A stretch of 64,000 nucleotides of DNA, taken from contig NC_090283.1 of the NCBI RefSeq assembly GCF_037392515.1, forward strand, positions 15,747,501-15,811,500, given 5' to 3'. This DNA comes from Haliotis asinina. Taxonomy: Eukaryota; Mollusca; Gastropoda; Lepetellida; Haliotidae. Made by a program: the position numbers and the translations under genes. Shown here in pieces: positions 45,939 to 58,064 of the stretch. Under the pieces are notes generated by a model. That model was not told where the DNA came from, did not search any database, and saw only the letters and a program-made list of their open reading frames with translations. Each line of letters starts with the position of its first letter. Positions within the stretch are counted from its first letter, which is position 1.

Positions 45939-48900
45939 TGTCTTCGCACATATTACAGAGGAACTGTAGAGGATTACGAAACAACTTCACAGATTTACAA
46001 CTTTTGGTTCAGGATTTCAGACCATCTGCACTGTGTTTACAAGAGACGTATCTGAAATTCACAGATAAATTCGATTTAAAGAATTATGACTGTTATCATC
46101 GGTATTCTCCAGGTGGTGATAGGGCCACTGGAGGCTCTTCTATTTTGGTGAGTCGGGGTACGATTCATAGTCCTATTTCACTTGATACCCATCTTCAAGC
46201 TGTGGCTGTCCGCCTGACTCTACATGTTGTAATTACTCTGTGTTCACTTTATATCCCACCATCATCTTCCATACAGCAACGTGATATTCAGATGCTTTAT
46301 GACCAGCTTTCAAAACCATGTATAATCATGGGCGATTTAAATGGTCATAACCCACTTTGGGGTAGCACCACCACAAATGCAAAAGGAAAGATACTTGAGG
46401 ATTTCTTTTCCAATAATGAGTTGTGTATTTACAATGATGGTTCTCAAACATATCTTCACCCGGCAACTGGCTCTTACTCTTCTCTGGATCTCTCGGTTGC
46501 GGAGCCTACTTTATATAGTGAATTTGAATGGCCAGTCCACGATGACCTTTGTGGAATTGACCATTTTCCTACTATTCTCTCAGCCATAAACCCCAGTGAT
46601 GCCCCACCTTCATCCAGGTGGAACTTTAAAAAGGCTGACTGGTCTTTGTTCAAGACCTTGTGTAATAAAAGATTAAAATCCGAGATATTTCTGGATGTTT
46701 CTGATCCTATTCAAGTTTTTTCTGATGAACTGACTATGATTGCTGAAGATTGTATTCCCAAGTTCCACATATTCTCTAAACCATGGTTTAACAGTGACTG
46801 CAAGCAAGCTAGAAAGGCCAGGAAGAAGGCGGAAAGATACTTCCGACGACATCCAACAGTCCATAACTTAAATCAATTCAAGATTTCAAATGCCAAGGCT
46901 CGCCGCACATTTAAAAGAAATATACGCCAGTCTTGGCAAAATTATGTTTCTAACATTAGCTCACGAACACCTCTTTCAAAGGTATGGAATATGGTGCAGA
47001 GGATTAAAGGCAATGGGTCTAAATGTTGTGTTTACCATATCAAGGAGGGTGATACTCTTCTAACAGATAAATCTGACATTGCTAATAAGATTGGTGAAAC
47101 GTTAGCTAAACATTCCTCTTCATCCAATTATTTACCAGCCTTTCAGAAATTTAAGGGTCAGCAGGAAAAAAAGATAATCAATTTTAATTCAGACAACGGG
47201 GAGGATTATAATGAGATCTTTTCTATCCATGAACTCCGTACGGCTCTTGGGCAAGCTCATGACACTGCTTCAGGGCCTGATAATATCCATTATCAGCTTC
47301 TTAAACATATACCTGAATCGTGTTTAGAAACTTTGCTGACTATATTTGACAATATTTGGACTTCTGGGACTTTCCCATCGTCATGGCGAAAATCTATTGT
47401 CATTCCTATTCCTAAACCTGGCCGGGATCATTCAGATGCAACTAATTACAGACCAATATCCTTAACTAGCTGTGTGTGTAAGACAATGGAACGTATGGTT
47501 AATAATCGTTTGGTCTGGTACCTGGAAACCAACAACCTTATCTCTGAAATTCAATGTGGTTTCCGCAAACATCGAAGTACCATTGACCATTTAGTACGTT
47601 TAGAGTCTTTCATTAAAAATTCCATGATAAATAAACAACATGCTGTGTCCATATTTTTCGACCTAGAAAAGGCATACGATACGACGTGGAAGTACGGTGT
47701 TTTGAAAGATCTTCATGATTTTGGTTTAAGGGGTCATCTCCCCCAATACATATCACAGTTTTTAGAAGACAGACAGTTTCAAGTCCGAGTGGGTACTACT
47801 CTGTCTGATCATTATAATCAGGATCAGGGAGTACCACAAGGCAGTATTTTGTCTGTCACCTTATTTAGTATCAAGATCAACAGTTTATCTAAGGTTTTAC
47901 ATGATTCAATCGATGGATCACTTTTTGTGGATGATTTTAATATTTCTTGTCGTGGTAAGAATATGCATACTATCGAACGGCAACTGCAGTTGTGCTTAAA
48001 CAAAATAGATAAATGGTGTCTTGAAAACGGCTTTAAATTTTCTACATTCAAAACTAATTGCATACATTTCTGCCGTAAATATAAACCTCATAAAGACCCA
48101 GAACTCCTTTTAAATGGCACTCCCATAAAAGTTGTCAAGGAGGCCAAAATTCTTAGGTCTGATTTTCGACTCCTTTCTTCCTCATATCAAAACTAAATGC
48201 CTGAAGGCACTTGATTTATTGAAAGTCGTGTCAAATTCAAAGTGGGGAGGGGATCAAGCTACCCTCCTACACCTATATAGATCACTTGTCCGCTCGAAGC
48301 TTGATTATGGCTCAGTTGTATATGGTGGAGCCTGCAAAAGTAACCTAAAACTATTAGATTCTGTCCATCATCAAGGTCTAAGAATTTGCCTTGGGTCCTT
48401 TCGAACTTCACCTGTTGATAGTCTCTATGTCGAGGCTGATGAACCATCTCTTGAACAACGCCGTATAAAATTAGCTCTACAGTATACGTCAAAACTATAT
48501 TCCAGTGAGTCAAACCCTGCATATAACTGTGTCTTCAATCCTCTCTACGAGGATTTATACAATAGGAGATCTTCTTTTGTTCCGCCTCTTGGTTTAAGAA
48601 TAAAACCACTTATTTCTGCTGCCAGCATTGAGCTGGGTAGTATAGCTCCTTCCCGTCTCCTTTCTTCCCCTCCTTGGCAATTGGTTAGGCCCAAGGTGGA
48701 CCTAACCTTGACCACTTTCAAAAAATCAGAAACTAATGAACTAAAATATAAACAAGAATTTAGTCAATTACGTACTAAATATAATAAATATAAATCCTTA
48801 TTTACAGATGGATCCAAGGGTGGTGGCGCTGTAGCTTGTGCCACTGTCATTGGATCCAAAACAATATCTTCCCGATTGCCTGATAACAGCTCTATTTTCA

Positions 48901-49589
48901 CGGCGGAAGCAAACGCCATATTAACAGCCTTAAAATATATCAATAGACATCCTAAGTGTAAACAATATATCATCTTTTCAGATTCTCTTTCTTGCCTTCA
49001 GGCGATTAAAAATATTTCTTGTAAACATCCACTTTTAATAGAAATTATTGAACTGTATAATAACCTTGCTACTGGCCAATACGACATCGTCTTTTGTTGG
49101 TTACCCAGCCATGTAGGCATTTCTGGTAACGCAATGGCCGATCTTGCTGCGAAGGCAGCACTCAACAAATCTGTGACACCACTTCTTATTTTCTACACTG
49201 ATTATAAAGCTACCATTAGATCGTATGTCCGTGATCTGATGCAGGAGAAGTGGGACACCCAAGTGGGTGTAAATACATTACATGCAATGAAACCATATAT
49301 TGGGTATACCCACTGTCAGTCCAGATTTGAAGAGGTCATTTTGCGGCGATGTCGTATTGGCCATGCACGATATACCCATGAATACCTTTTGAAAGGTGAG
49401 GATCCTCCGTTCTGCATCCCTTGTGATGAAAGAATCACAGTCAAGCATATCTTGCTTGACTGTGTTGAGGATTCCATCACAAGGGATCAGTATTTTAATT
49501 CACGAACTATGAAGGATGTTTTTACTAATACCAGTTCTCATTTAATTATTGCATTTTTAAAAGAAATACATTTGTTGTCAGAATTGTAA
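45938..49589 (+). pseudogene. LINE copy B ORF2 (endonuclease, RT, RNase H), one frameshift
   Basis: ATG 45938 opens MSSHILQRNCRGLRNNF, the endonuclease start, then CLQETYLK, IIMGDLNGHNPLWGS and GIDHFPTILS. RT has PIPKPGRDHSDATNYRPISL, FFDLEKAYDTTWKYG, VPQGSILSVTLFSIKIN and an intact FVDDFNISC. The frame ends at 48196 and continues from about 48140 in the next frame (KFLGLIFDS), a single indel beside in-frame losses relative to copy A. RNase H follows: FTDGSKGGG, TAEANAILTAL, FSDSLSCLQAI, SHVGISGNAMADLAAKA. Total about 1210 codons. Likely dead by one frame change, otherwise catalytic residues are kept. Confidence 0.85.
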
Positions 49590-50124
49590 ATAGTTAAATA
49601 TTTTACTGTTGGTAGTCTAGATTAATAACTGAGATTGTTAGTGGCTGTGCCCTTGAGGGGGGTTGAAGTATTGTAAAATTATTGTCCTCCTGAGAGGGTA
49701 CGTAAGTCCAAAACATTCTATGTAAATTTAGTACGACCAAACTTTTACTTGTAGTATATTTGTTGTTTTTAATAATGGCTAACTTTCAGTATAATCGCCA
49801 ATGGCTGAGGGGATGGTGTAAATCCATCTGGGGTCCATGCAGGTAGCAAAGGTACTGTAAGTCCCCATGGTAGCTAGTATGGTGATCTACCTTCAGCTGT
49901 TGGCGATCTACAGCCCGTATTTTATGTTGTATTGTCCAAATAGTGGTATTTGTTCTAACTCTCCACACTAGTTTTAATTCTAAATGTGATATTCTAGTGG
50001 TCTTACTGTCCTTTGACGACAGTTTTTTATAATGTATATATATTTCATTTCAGTATAAAAAATGGTCTCGTCACGATATGGCTGAAATATTGCCAATGTG
50101 ACGTTAAATATTCACTCACTCACT
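49590..50124 (+). mobile_element. 3' UTR of LINE copy B
   Basis: CTCCTGAGAGGGTACGTAAG, GGTGATCTACCTTCAGCTGT and the terminal GGCTGAAATATTGCCAATGT + GACGTTAAATATTCACTCAC. 50137-50620 beyond it holds no recognisable feature. Confidence 0.75.
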
Positions 50125-50629
50125 CTTTCTTTCTTTGTACTAATTAACATTTGCCTCGTCATACTCCATCGTACACAGTGACTTGGCTCGTTCCCAGCGG
50201 AACTTCAGTTGTGTTTAACAGGACTTCAGCCAGTTTATTGTATCAGTTGGAATTTTACAAGGAATGAGTGAATGAATGAATTATAGTAAGAATTAAAGGC
50301 ACGAAATATATGTGAATGAATGAAAGAAATAAAGAAAAAGAATAAAAGAAAGAAGTACATATGTGAACAATTTTTCATTTCAATAGTCATAAAACTATCA
50401 CTGTTACTTGCAAAGACCTTTCGACTAAAGCTATGTTTCCCTTCTAAAAAAATAAGAATATGTGAAAGACGTTTTTATCGACACAATTTAGTTTATCTGC
50501 GCGGTGAATCGAGAATTGAAGCGAGTGAGCAATAACATACAGAGTTGAAACTTAATTACAAATCTACTGTCCTAAAACTGACACTCACAACAATTGTTTG
50601 ACTTAAACTGAAGTGATGAAGTAGTTGAC

Positions 50630-51960
50630 TTATCTTCTACATGTTAAGTTGTCACAACACTCAGCGAATTTAATCAGCTGTTGGCAATATACCGGGCTCG
50701 CTCTTAAATGCAAAGCTGTCTTCATATTGACTACACTGGTCACGAGACGAGCTGAGACATAACACAAAACTGGTTTTACAATGGTATCAAATACTTTAAA
50801 ACAATCATTACATGATAAAGAACCAAACTTATTCTGAAATATATTCATTGCCATCATTGCCTTAGATCCTTGTGTTGATAAACAACTTTGAGTTTGGGAC
50901 CAATTTAATCTTGATGAAAACGCAATACCCAGATATTTATAAATAGCCACAACTTCAATATTATTACCATAATGATTACAATCCCACCTCTCACAGCTTC
51001 TCAATGGACCACCATTTCTGAACACCATTACCTTAGTTTGACTCAAATTTACTTTCATACCAGTTAATTCACAAAATACCTCTAAAACATTTATTTTCTT
51101 CTGTAGTTGAAGTGGAGTATTAGAATCAGATGAGACATCGTCCGCAAACATAATAACAGATATATCCTTAAAATCATTTGATACAAGGGTACCTTTGCCA
51201 CCAATGTCTTCCATGAGATGTGCAAGCTTGTTGATAAAACCAATGAACTGTGTTAAGATATTTACCCGTTATGTCAACATATTTATGATTACGTCATAAT
51301 ATATCATGTCGAACAGTATCAAACGGTTGGAAAGGTGTATAAATAGACTATAAAGTCTTCCCCTTCTTTGGCTAGCATATTTCTATACTAAAGCCAGCCT
51401 GTGATTCAACAATGCCATGTATTTCACAAAAATCGTTCAACCGTGCATTATATACAGTCAATTAAATATCTTTGTAATTGTTAACATCTCCAGACTTAAA
51501 CATAGGACATATAATACTTTTACCTAATTTGAGTTGAAAAGACCTAGTGTTCATTATCTTATTAACAATATGAGTAAGAACTGTTGATCCACTACTTGTT
51601 GTACGTTTTACCAACTCTGCAGCTATACCATCAGGTCCGGGTGATTTCTTATTTCCCAGTTCCTTAATATGAGTGTCAGCCTCATATGTAGTTATAAGTA
51701 CATTAAAAATGTCATCGGTATCACACTCCTGGCCCACATAATGGTAACCATTAATAGGTACAAGAAGCGCATTCGATACATTCAGCAGAGATGGGAAGTG
51801 ACCAATGTGAGGTAGATATAACTGAATGTTTCTGACTGATTTCTGACCAGTGACGTATTCATCTATTTCTGTTAAGCTATTTGATAAAAAGAAAAAACTG
51901 GATTGGTTTTCTAATTCATTCCTCAGAGTATGAATCAAAAGCATTTTTTAACATTAAATT
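50630..51960 (-). pseudogene. Non-LTR reverse-transcriptase fragment, longer duplicate
   Basis: On -, 51944-51462 reads KSPGPDGIAAELVKR and FKSGDVNNYKDI; 51214-50630 reads ISVIMFADDVSSDS (RT motif C) and YKYLGIAFSSRLNWSQTQSC. Motif A (FDTVRHDI) lies between, in a broken stretch. Homologous to 19768-20760, extending further 3'. Clade not assigned. Confidence 0.7.
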
Positions 51961-52024
51961 GCAGATCCCCGTTACCAACATTTGTTTTGTCTTGTGCATT
52001 TTAGTAGGTGACTTTCCTGTGACA

Positions 52025-52275
52025 GCGGTGAGTAAGTGAGTTTAGTTTTAAGCCAGGTTTATGGCGGCGGTCTGCAAATAATGGAGACTGGATCTGACCA
52101 CAGAGTGAATAAAATCACATTTCCTCACAGTAGGGATGTGATGACATGTGCCATCCTGGTCAGCGAGCCTGACCACTTGATCCTGTTAGTGGCTTCTTAC
52201 GACAAGGATGGGTTACTGAAAATCAGATCTAACTCTGGTCTTCACGTAGCTGCGTTTCACTCAGGTTTACCCTAT
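52025..52275 (-). repeat. Dispersed SINE-like repeat, long copy
   Basis: GTGAGTTTAGTTTTAAGCCA, GGCGGCGGTCTGCAAATAAT, GTCAGCGAGCCTGACCACTT and GGCTTCTTACGACAAGGATG are present in order. Confidence 0.7.
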
Positions 52276-52559
52276 AAAAAGCGGTTAACATGCAAGCTTT
52301 TACTTTTTTCGGTGTGTTAATTTAATGTCCCACCGATGTCATGGTACTGTATTGAAAGTGATTTTTTATGATTGCTGGCGTACCATGCATATCATTGTGT
52401 ACATTCGTCATTCGACCTGGACCACCTTAAAATATGTTAAAAGGCCAATCTTGGATTGCTGTTCTGTTAAGGTATGAAAAACCATGATGTAATTGTATTA
52501 CCTTATTTCTGGTAATATTTAGATGAGTGAGTGAGTTTCGTTGCTTTTTGTTGTTTTTG

Positions 52560-52800
52560 TGTGTACACACACGCACGCACGCACGCACACACACACACAC
52601 ACATACATACATACATACATACATACATACATACATACTTACATACTATTACCTTATATATAGATGGGGGGGGGGAGGGTGTCAACCAAGTCAACAAGCC
52701 TGACCATCCGATCCCGCTAATCGCCTTTTACGACAAGCATGGGTTGCTGCAGGCCTATTCTTCCCCGGGAGCCTCATGGATCTAACATTTAGATGATACG
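52560..52800 (-). repeat. (CA)n/(CATA)n microsatellite fused to a SINE-like fragment
   Basis: Runs of CACG/CA, then CATA at 52564-52636, followed by GTGTCAACCAAGTCAACAAG, CGCCTTTTACGACAAGCATG and CTTCCCCGGGAGCC from the SINE-like body. Confidence 0.7.
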
Positions 52801-53168
52801 TGTTACTACACACCGATTCTCATTTCTAGTCCGCCCTAGCATTGCATAAAATAAACAGCACTGCAAGAATCTAAATGTCCTTGGTGGGGTATCAATATTT
52901 GCTGACGTGTCAAATAGTTGTTATATGAAGTGTTCGTGAATACGCATGCATGTCTTCCCCTCCCTTGCTTGGTACTAGCAAAAGATGTTAAAGGAAATCG
53001 TTCTATGAAGACATCACATCATGGCACGAGTCAAAGGTGGGAAACAGAATAGGACGGTTTTCAATACAAAGTGCCTTCATTTTAACGTTATTAAATAATA
53101 TTCGGAAACAAGCGTAAGACCTCATAACTTCTGTCACTGACCTTAAATATTGTAATGAGAAACATACC

Positions 53169-53223
53169 TTGCAGGAAGACAGAACAAAAAGCAAGCACGA
53201 GGTTTTCCATCGTAAGCGCCATG
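53169..53223 (-). pseudogene. Orphan signal-peptide exon of a decayed middle paralog
   Basis: On -, ATG at 53223 encodes MALTMENLVLAFCSVFLQ plus one base, then donor GTATGT: 16 of 18 residues, the phase and the donor all match gene 2 exon 1. No exon 2-4 copy follows between here and gene 2's exon 2, more than 35 kb away; the interval is transposons. It is either a relic of a lost gene or, less likely, a distant alternative first exon for gene 2. The TATA-like word of gene 2 is not kept here. Confidence 0.5.
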
Positions 53224-53515
53224 TTGATTCGGAATCACGATGGTGTTTGAATGTTTGCACCTGACACTGATACATACCTGCGATGGCAATTGATCCAAGC
53301 CGCATTATTAATAAAGAAGAGTGTAAAATCAATAAGAGTGATAATTCACTAGTTATTTGAACTGATACTGATTATTGATATTAGACCTTTTGACGTTTTA
53401 CAAAGTGGTTAAACCAAATCTGATTATTGAAGGTATGTCATTAAGTATTATATTTGTGTTGACAATTGCTATAGAAAATGAAGAGGTTCAAGTAAAACAT
53501 TCTGTCTACTGATTT

Positions 53516-54750
53516 GTTACTCATGAAACGAATAGAGATTAATACCAGAGCGAGTGTGTCTTATTCTTTCTACGAAACGAGTGTCAGAAAAAATAGATAT
53601 TTCCCGAGCGAGACCGAGGGATATATGGATTTTTCAGACACGAGTTTCATAAAAACAATATGACACACTCGCGAGTGTGTTAATTTCTTTATTATCCATG
53701 TGTGTCTAGCTTTTTATTTCTAAACAACTCCACGTAACCCGAAATCAGCTGATGTCGCTTGACGTAAAGGTCAAGGTCGCGTAAGAATACAGTGATACGG
53801 CACTATAGACGTAAACTCTCTGTGTAATGCTACCAAGAAAAAAGCGCGACATACTGACCAGCTACTCTTGCACGAAGACAAAAAAATACAAACACATTTT
53901 GAATTGTGTTCACAATTGTATAACTGGAAACATTGTTAATGGGAAGTTTTTCGTCGTCGTGAGAAGAGTCGCTGAGAGGAGAGCGAGCAACACGACGACG
54001 GTTTGTAACGGCAGGGTCTCACTCACAGCCATGAAAGACTTGTCAATTTAGATGTGGAATGTCCCCCCGTATATTGGACCTCCGAATATAGTGTGAACAA
54101 CATCACTAGACAAGGATTTGTTTGCAATTGTGTACTACATGCATTGGGATTTTAAATTTATTTCGGACAAACTCTCGATGACGGAACGATTGAAGAAGCG
54201 CGACGCGAGCATGAAAACATGGCAGGCTGATTTCCGGTCGAAGACAACAGATGTCCCACTTCCCCAGTGTTGTGCATCAGAGAGGCGTGAATAATTGTTC
54301 ACACTCTGTACATTTTTTATATCCAGACACTTGCATGATTTGCGTTGAAGCTACGTTATTGTCTTGCAACTTCTCAATCAAATGTTTGCGGGCATTGTGA
54401 TTAGTTAGCCGTTTGTCGCCAGTGATGTGTGCTCCACTTGTCTTTATCAAGCCGAGTTTATTTTTACCTTTTCTTGAAATCTCATATCAATAAACACGGT
54501 GTGTGAAAAATTGTAACGTTTTGTATTTGATAGCATTTCATAGGTTTGTTCTCGTAGTACTTAGCGAGACTGATCATTCGTAGTAAATTTGTAGTAAAAC
54601 GTTATGAATGAAAAAAGTAGTTCCACATTTCAATGGAGTCATGGAGGTCATGGTCGGACAACCGACCAATGAAATTTGTTTTAGGGTTTATTACACATGT
54701 GCAACATATGATTTTTATGTAGTCGGTTATGTTTCACTATATGGATAATA
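53516..54750. mobile_element. About 1.2-kb insertion of unknown family, absent from the paralogous site
   Basis: Block C sequence stops at about 53515 and resumes at about 54750 (GGCAATATGATGCATTATAC, as at 22138). Inside: a hairpin (CGAAACGAGTGTCAGAAAA against TTTTTCAGACACGAGTTTCA), inverted TTATTATCCAT (about 53690) and ATGGATAATAA (about 54740), and a small ATG-initiated basic ORF (53827-54051, 74 codons, no recognised motif). It may be one or two stacked elements. Confidence 0.5.
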
Positions 54751-54774
54751 AAAGGCAATATGATGCATTATACA

Positions 54775-55195
54775 AGTAGGAGATAGTAAGTCCTACGTAG
54801 AAGTTAGTATTCTTAACTCCTACGAGATACTAACTCCTACGTAGGATATAGTAAATCCTACGTAGGAGATACTAAGTCCTACGTAGTGGATAGTAAGTCC
54901 TACGTAGGAGATGTTAAGTACTAAGTCCTACGTAGGAAATAGTAAGTAATAAGTCCTACGCAGGAGATACTAAGTCCTACATAGGAGATAGTAAGTCCTG
55001 CGTAGGAGATAGTAAGTCCTACATAGATGAGAATAAGTCCTACGAAGGAGATACTAAGTCCTACGTAGGAGATAGTAAGTCCTACGTAGGAGATGTTAAG
55101 TACTAAGTCCTACGTAGGAAATAGTAAGTAATAAGTCCTACGTAGGAGATACTAAGTCCTACATAGGAGATAGTAAGTCCTACGTAGGAGATAGT
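54775..55195. repeat. Palindrome-rich minisatellite (TCCTACGTAGGA)
   Basis: Units of about 20-21 bp of the form AGTCCTACGTAGGAGATA; at least nine exact 12-bp palindromes TCCTACGTAGGA. A higher-order unit of about 180 bp is duplicated (about 54895-55020 recurs at 55075-55185). Confidence 0.85.
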
Positions 55196-55199
55196 GACA

Positions 55200-55990
55200 C
55201 CAAAACAATTTTTCACCGTGCCCCTAAAACGCTTCCATAGTTCATCCTCTAGCTCAAAATGTATGTTTTAATTGTACTTGCTATAATTTATTGACGTTTC
55301 CGCCATTTTCATGTTTTGAAATGCGTTTCACTACGCGGAATGGATCTGGTTACCACACACAAATACACCAATCAATTAATAACTGCTACCATGACGACGT
55401 CCACATGTCACCTTGTATACTTTAAGAAAATATCAAGTTAAATTTTGCTGATCTCCGAAAAGAATTGATTGAAACTAATCTTGATATGCTCGAGAACTTT
55501 TGGCATTGTGGTTATTAGCGACGGCAATACATTATTCATATCCCGTCCTTTCCATTTCGGGACATAAAGAATCATTATGTGCAGTCCATAGCATATAACT
55601 GCCACATCACGGAGTACAAAGATTCTGGCAATTTAATCAAGGCTACAATCTGTGACACCTTGTTGTTTTCACGGTTTTGAATAGCACTCTGCGATCGATG
55701 TTGTGTGGGAGGTTTGCATCATATTCAAGTTTATTACTCAAATACATGATCATGAATCTGTGTATACTTATACTACACATGACCTTTGCCAGTTCTACAG
55801 TGTGAATCCAATGAATTATTTTACCAAAGTTCGTAACGATTACCCGAATATCCGGTTTCGAAAGTCCAAGCGGGACCAAACCCTAGGCTGCTCTCTCGCA
55901 ACCATTCACCAGGCAGGATAACAAATAATATCACATTTTATATACATTAGTGAATGCCTGGTACCGTCTTCAGGTTTTTATGGCCAGAAT
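55200..55990. other. Unassigned stretch
   Basis: No coding, RNA or repeat feature recognised. Confidence 0.25.
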
Positions 55991-55992
55991 CG

Positions 55993-56413
<421 letters not shown>

Positions 56414-56419
56414 ACTTTT

Positions 56420-56860
56420 GACGAACTTTTATGTATCTGCTTTTAATCACTGTATGGAAAAGCGGTGGCGATAATGACGTCAAATGAACAGTTTATTTCA
56501 GCCTTGTTTCAAATGCGTCAATTATAAGTTGACGCCAGCTTATTTTGACAGCTGTGGTGACACCTCAGACGATTTGAAATCAACAATTGCAGACATATTT
56601 GCTTTTTATACATGTCTTTGAATAAGGACTCAAACTGAACAAGTTGCTTTCAAACTGAACAAGATGCTTTGGTGTCTTATCATACCACGTAGAAAGGAAG
56701 TCCAATCAATGTTAAATGCCGGATTAGATGGGCTGGCATGAAGTTTACGAACAAGCTGCAGTGTGGGTTTTACCCGTATGTTTTCAAGACGATGGTCATG
56801 AGCTTTACCTTGATGGTGAATGGAGTCAAAGTCTTGGGTATGCACCGTGACCTACATTCC
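56420..56860. other. Unassigned stretch
   Basis: Nothing recognised apart from a short internal direct repeat TCAAACTGAACAAG (two copies near 56630). Confidence 0.25.
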
Positions 56861-56867
56861 AAGCGGC

Positions 56868-57190
56868 TAGTTCCAGTAGTGAACACCATGAGCATCGATC
56901 TACCCAACTGAGATACGATGACATGTGTCAGTCGAGTTATCCACAGTCCCGTCAGTCGCCTAACCTGAGTCTGCTTGTTTAGTTTTGCGCCGCACTCAGC
57001 AATATTCCAGCTGTATGCATGCGGTGTGTAAATAATCGCGTCTGGAACAGACAATCCAGTGATCAACAACATAAGCATCGATCAGCGAAAATTGGAAACC
57101 GATGGCATGTTTCAACCAAGTCCCGTTAGTCGCCTCTTACGACAGGCATAGTCGCCTTTTATGGCAAGAATGGGTTGCTGAAGACCTATT
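56868..57190 (-). repeat. Two dispersed SINE-like repeats in tandem, second nearly complete
   Basis: The first, partial (CACCATGAGCATCGATCTAC, GATACGATGACATGTGTCAG), is followed at 56965 by a longer copy: TTGTTTAGTTTTGCGCCGCA, CAATATTCCAGCTGTATG, GTGTGTAAATAATCGCGTCT, TTAGTCGCCTCTTACGACAG and GGGTTGCTGAAGACCTATTG. Confidence 0.75.
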
Positions 57191-57388
57191 GTAGCCCCGG
57201 GCCTGGACCTTCACAGTCAGTCGCCTAAAGAGAGGCATGGGCGTGCTGAAGACATATTGTACCCCGGGCCAGGACCTTCACGGTCAGTCGTCTGACGAGA
57301 GGCATGGGATGCTGGAGACCTATTTTGCCCCGAGCCAGGACCTTCACAGTCAGTCGTCTAACGAGAGGCATGGGTTAATGAAGACAAT
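57178..57388. repeat. 66-68-bp tandem repeat, 3 copies, built from the SINE-like head
   Basis: Each unit holds GAAGACCTATTGTAGCCCCG-like sequence, GGACCTTCACAGTCAGTCG and GAGAGGCATGGG. Confidence 0.75.
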
Positions 57389-57389
57389 T

Positions 57390-58060
<671 letters not shown>

Positions 58061-58064
58061 GTCT

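Larger units (their letters stand above)
44045..50124 (+). mobile_element. I/Nimb-type LINE, copy B (full length, nearly intact)
   Basis: About 6.08 kb, bounded by 12-bp CTTTCTTTCTTT target duplications (44033-44044 and 50125-50136; low complexity, so moderately reliable). 5' end as in copy A; ORF1 415 codons open; ORF2 with a single frame change near 48150; 3' UTR ends in (ACTC)n. This is the youngest-looking large element in the window. Confidence 0.88.
51195..53515. repeat. Segmental duplication block C, middle-unit copy
   Basis: Collinear with 19765-22115, with the RT fragment, SINE-like repeat (52025-52275) and the orphan exon 1. It differs by a microsatellite plus SINE insertion at 52560-52800. 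Confidence 0.75.

Noticed and set aside
34085-48522. Minus-strand open frames inside LINE copies A and B (such as 36901-37275, 48259-48522)
   Set aside because: Antisense shadows of the RT coding region.
52427-52785. Open frames with MYVC repeats
   Set aside because: Translation of the (CATA)n microsatellite.
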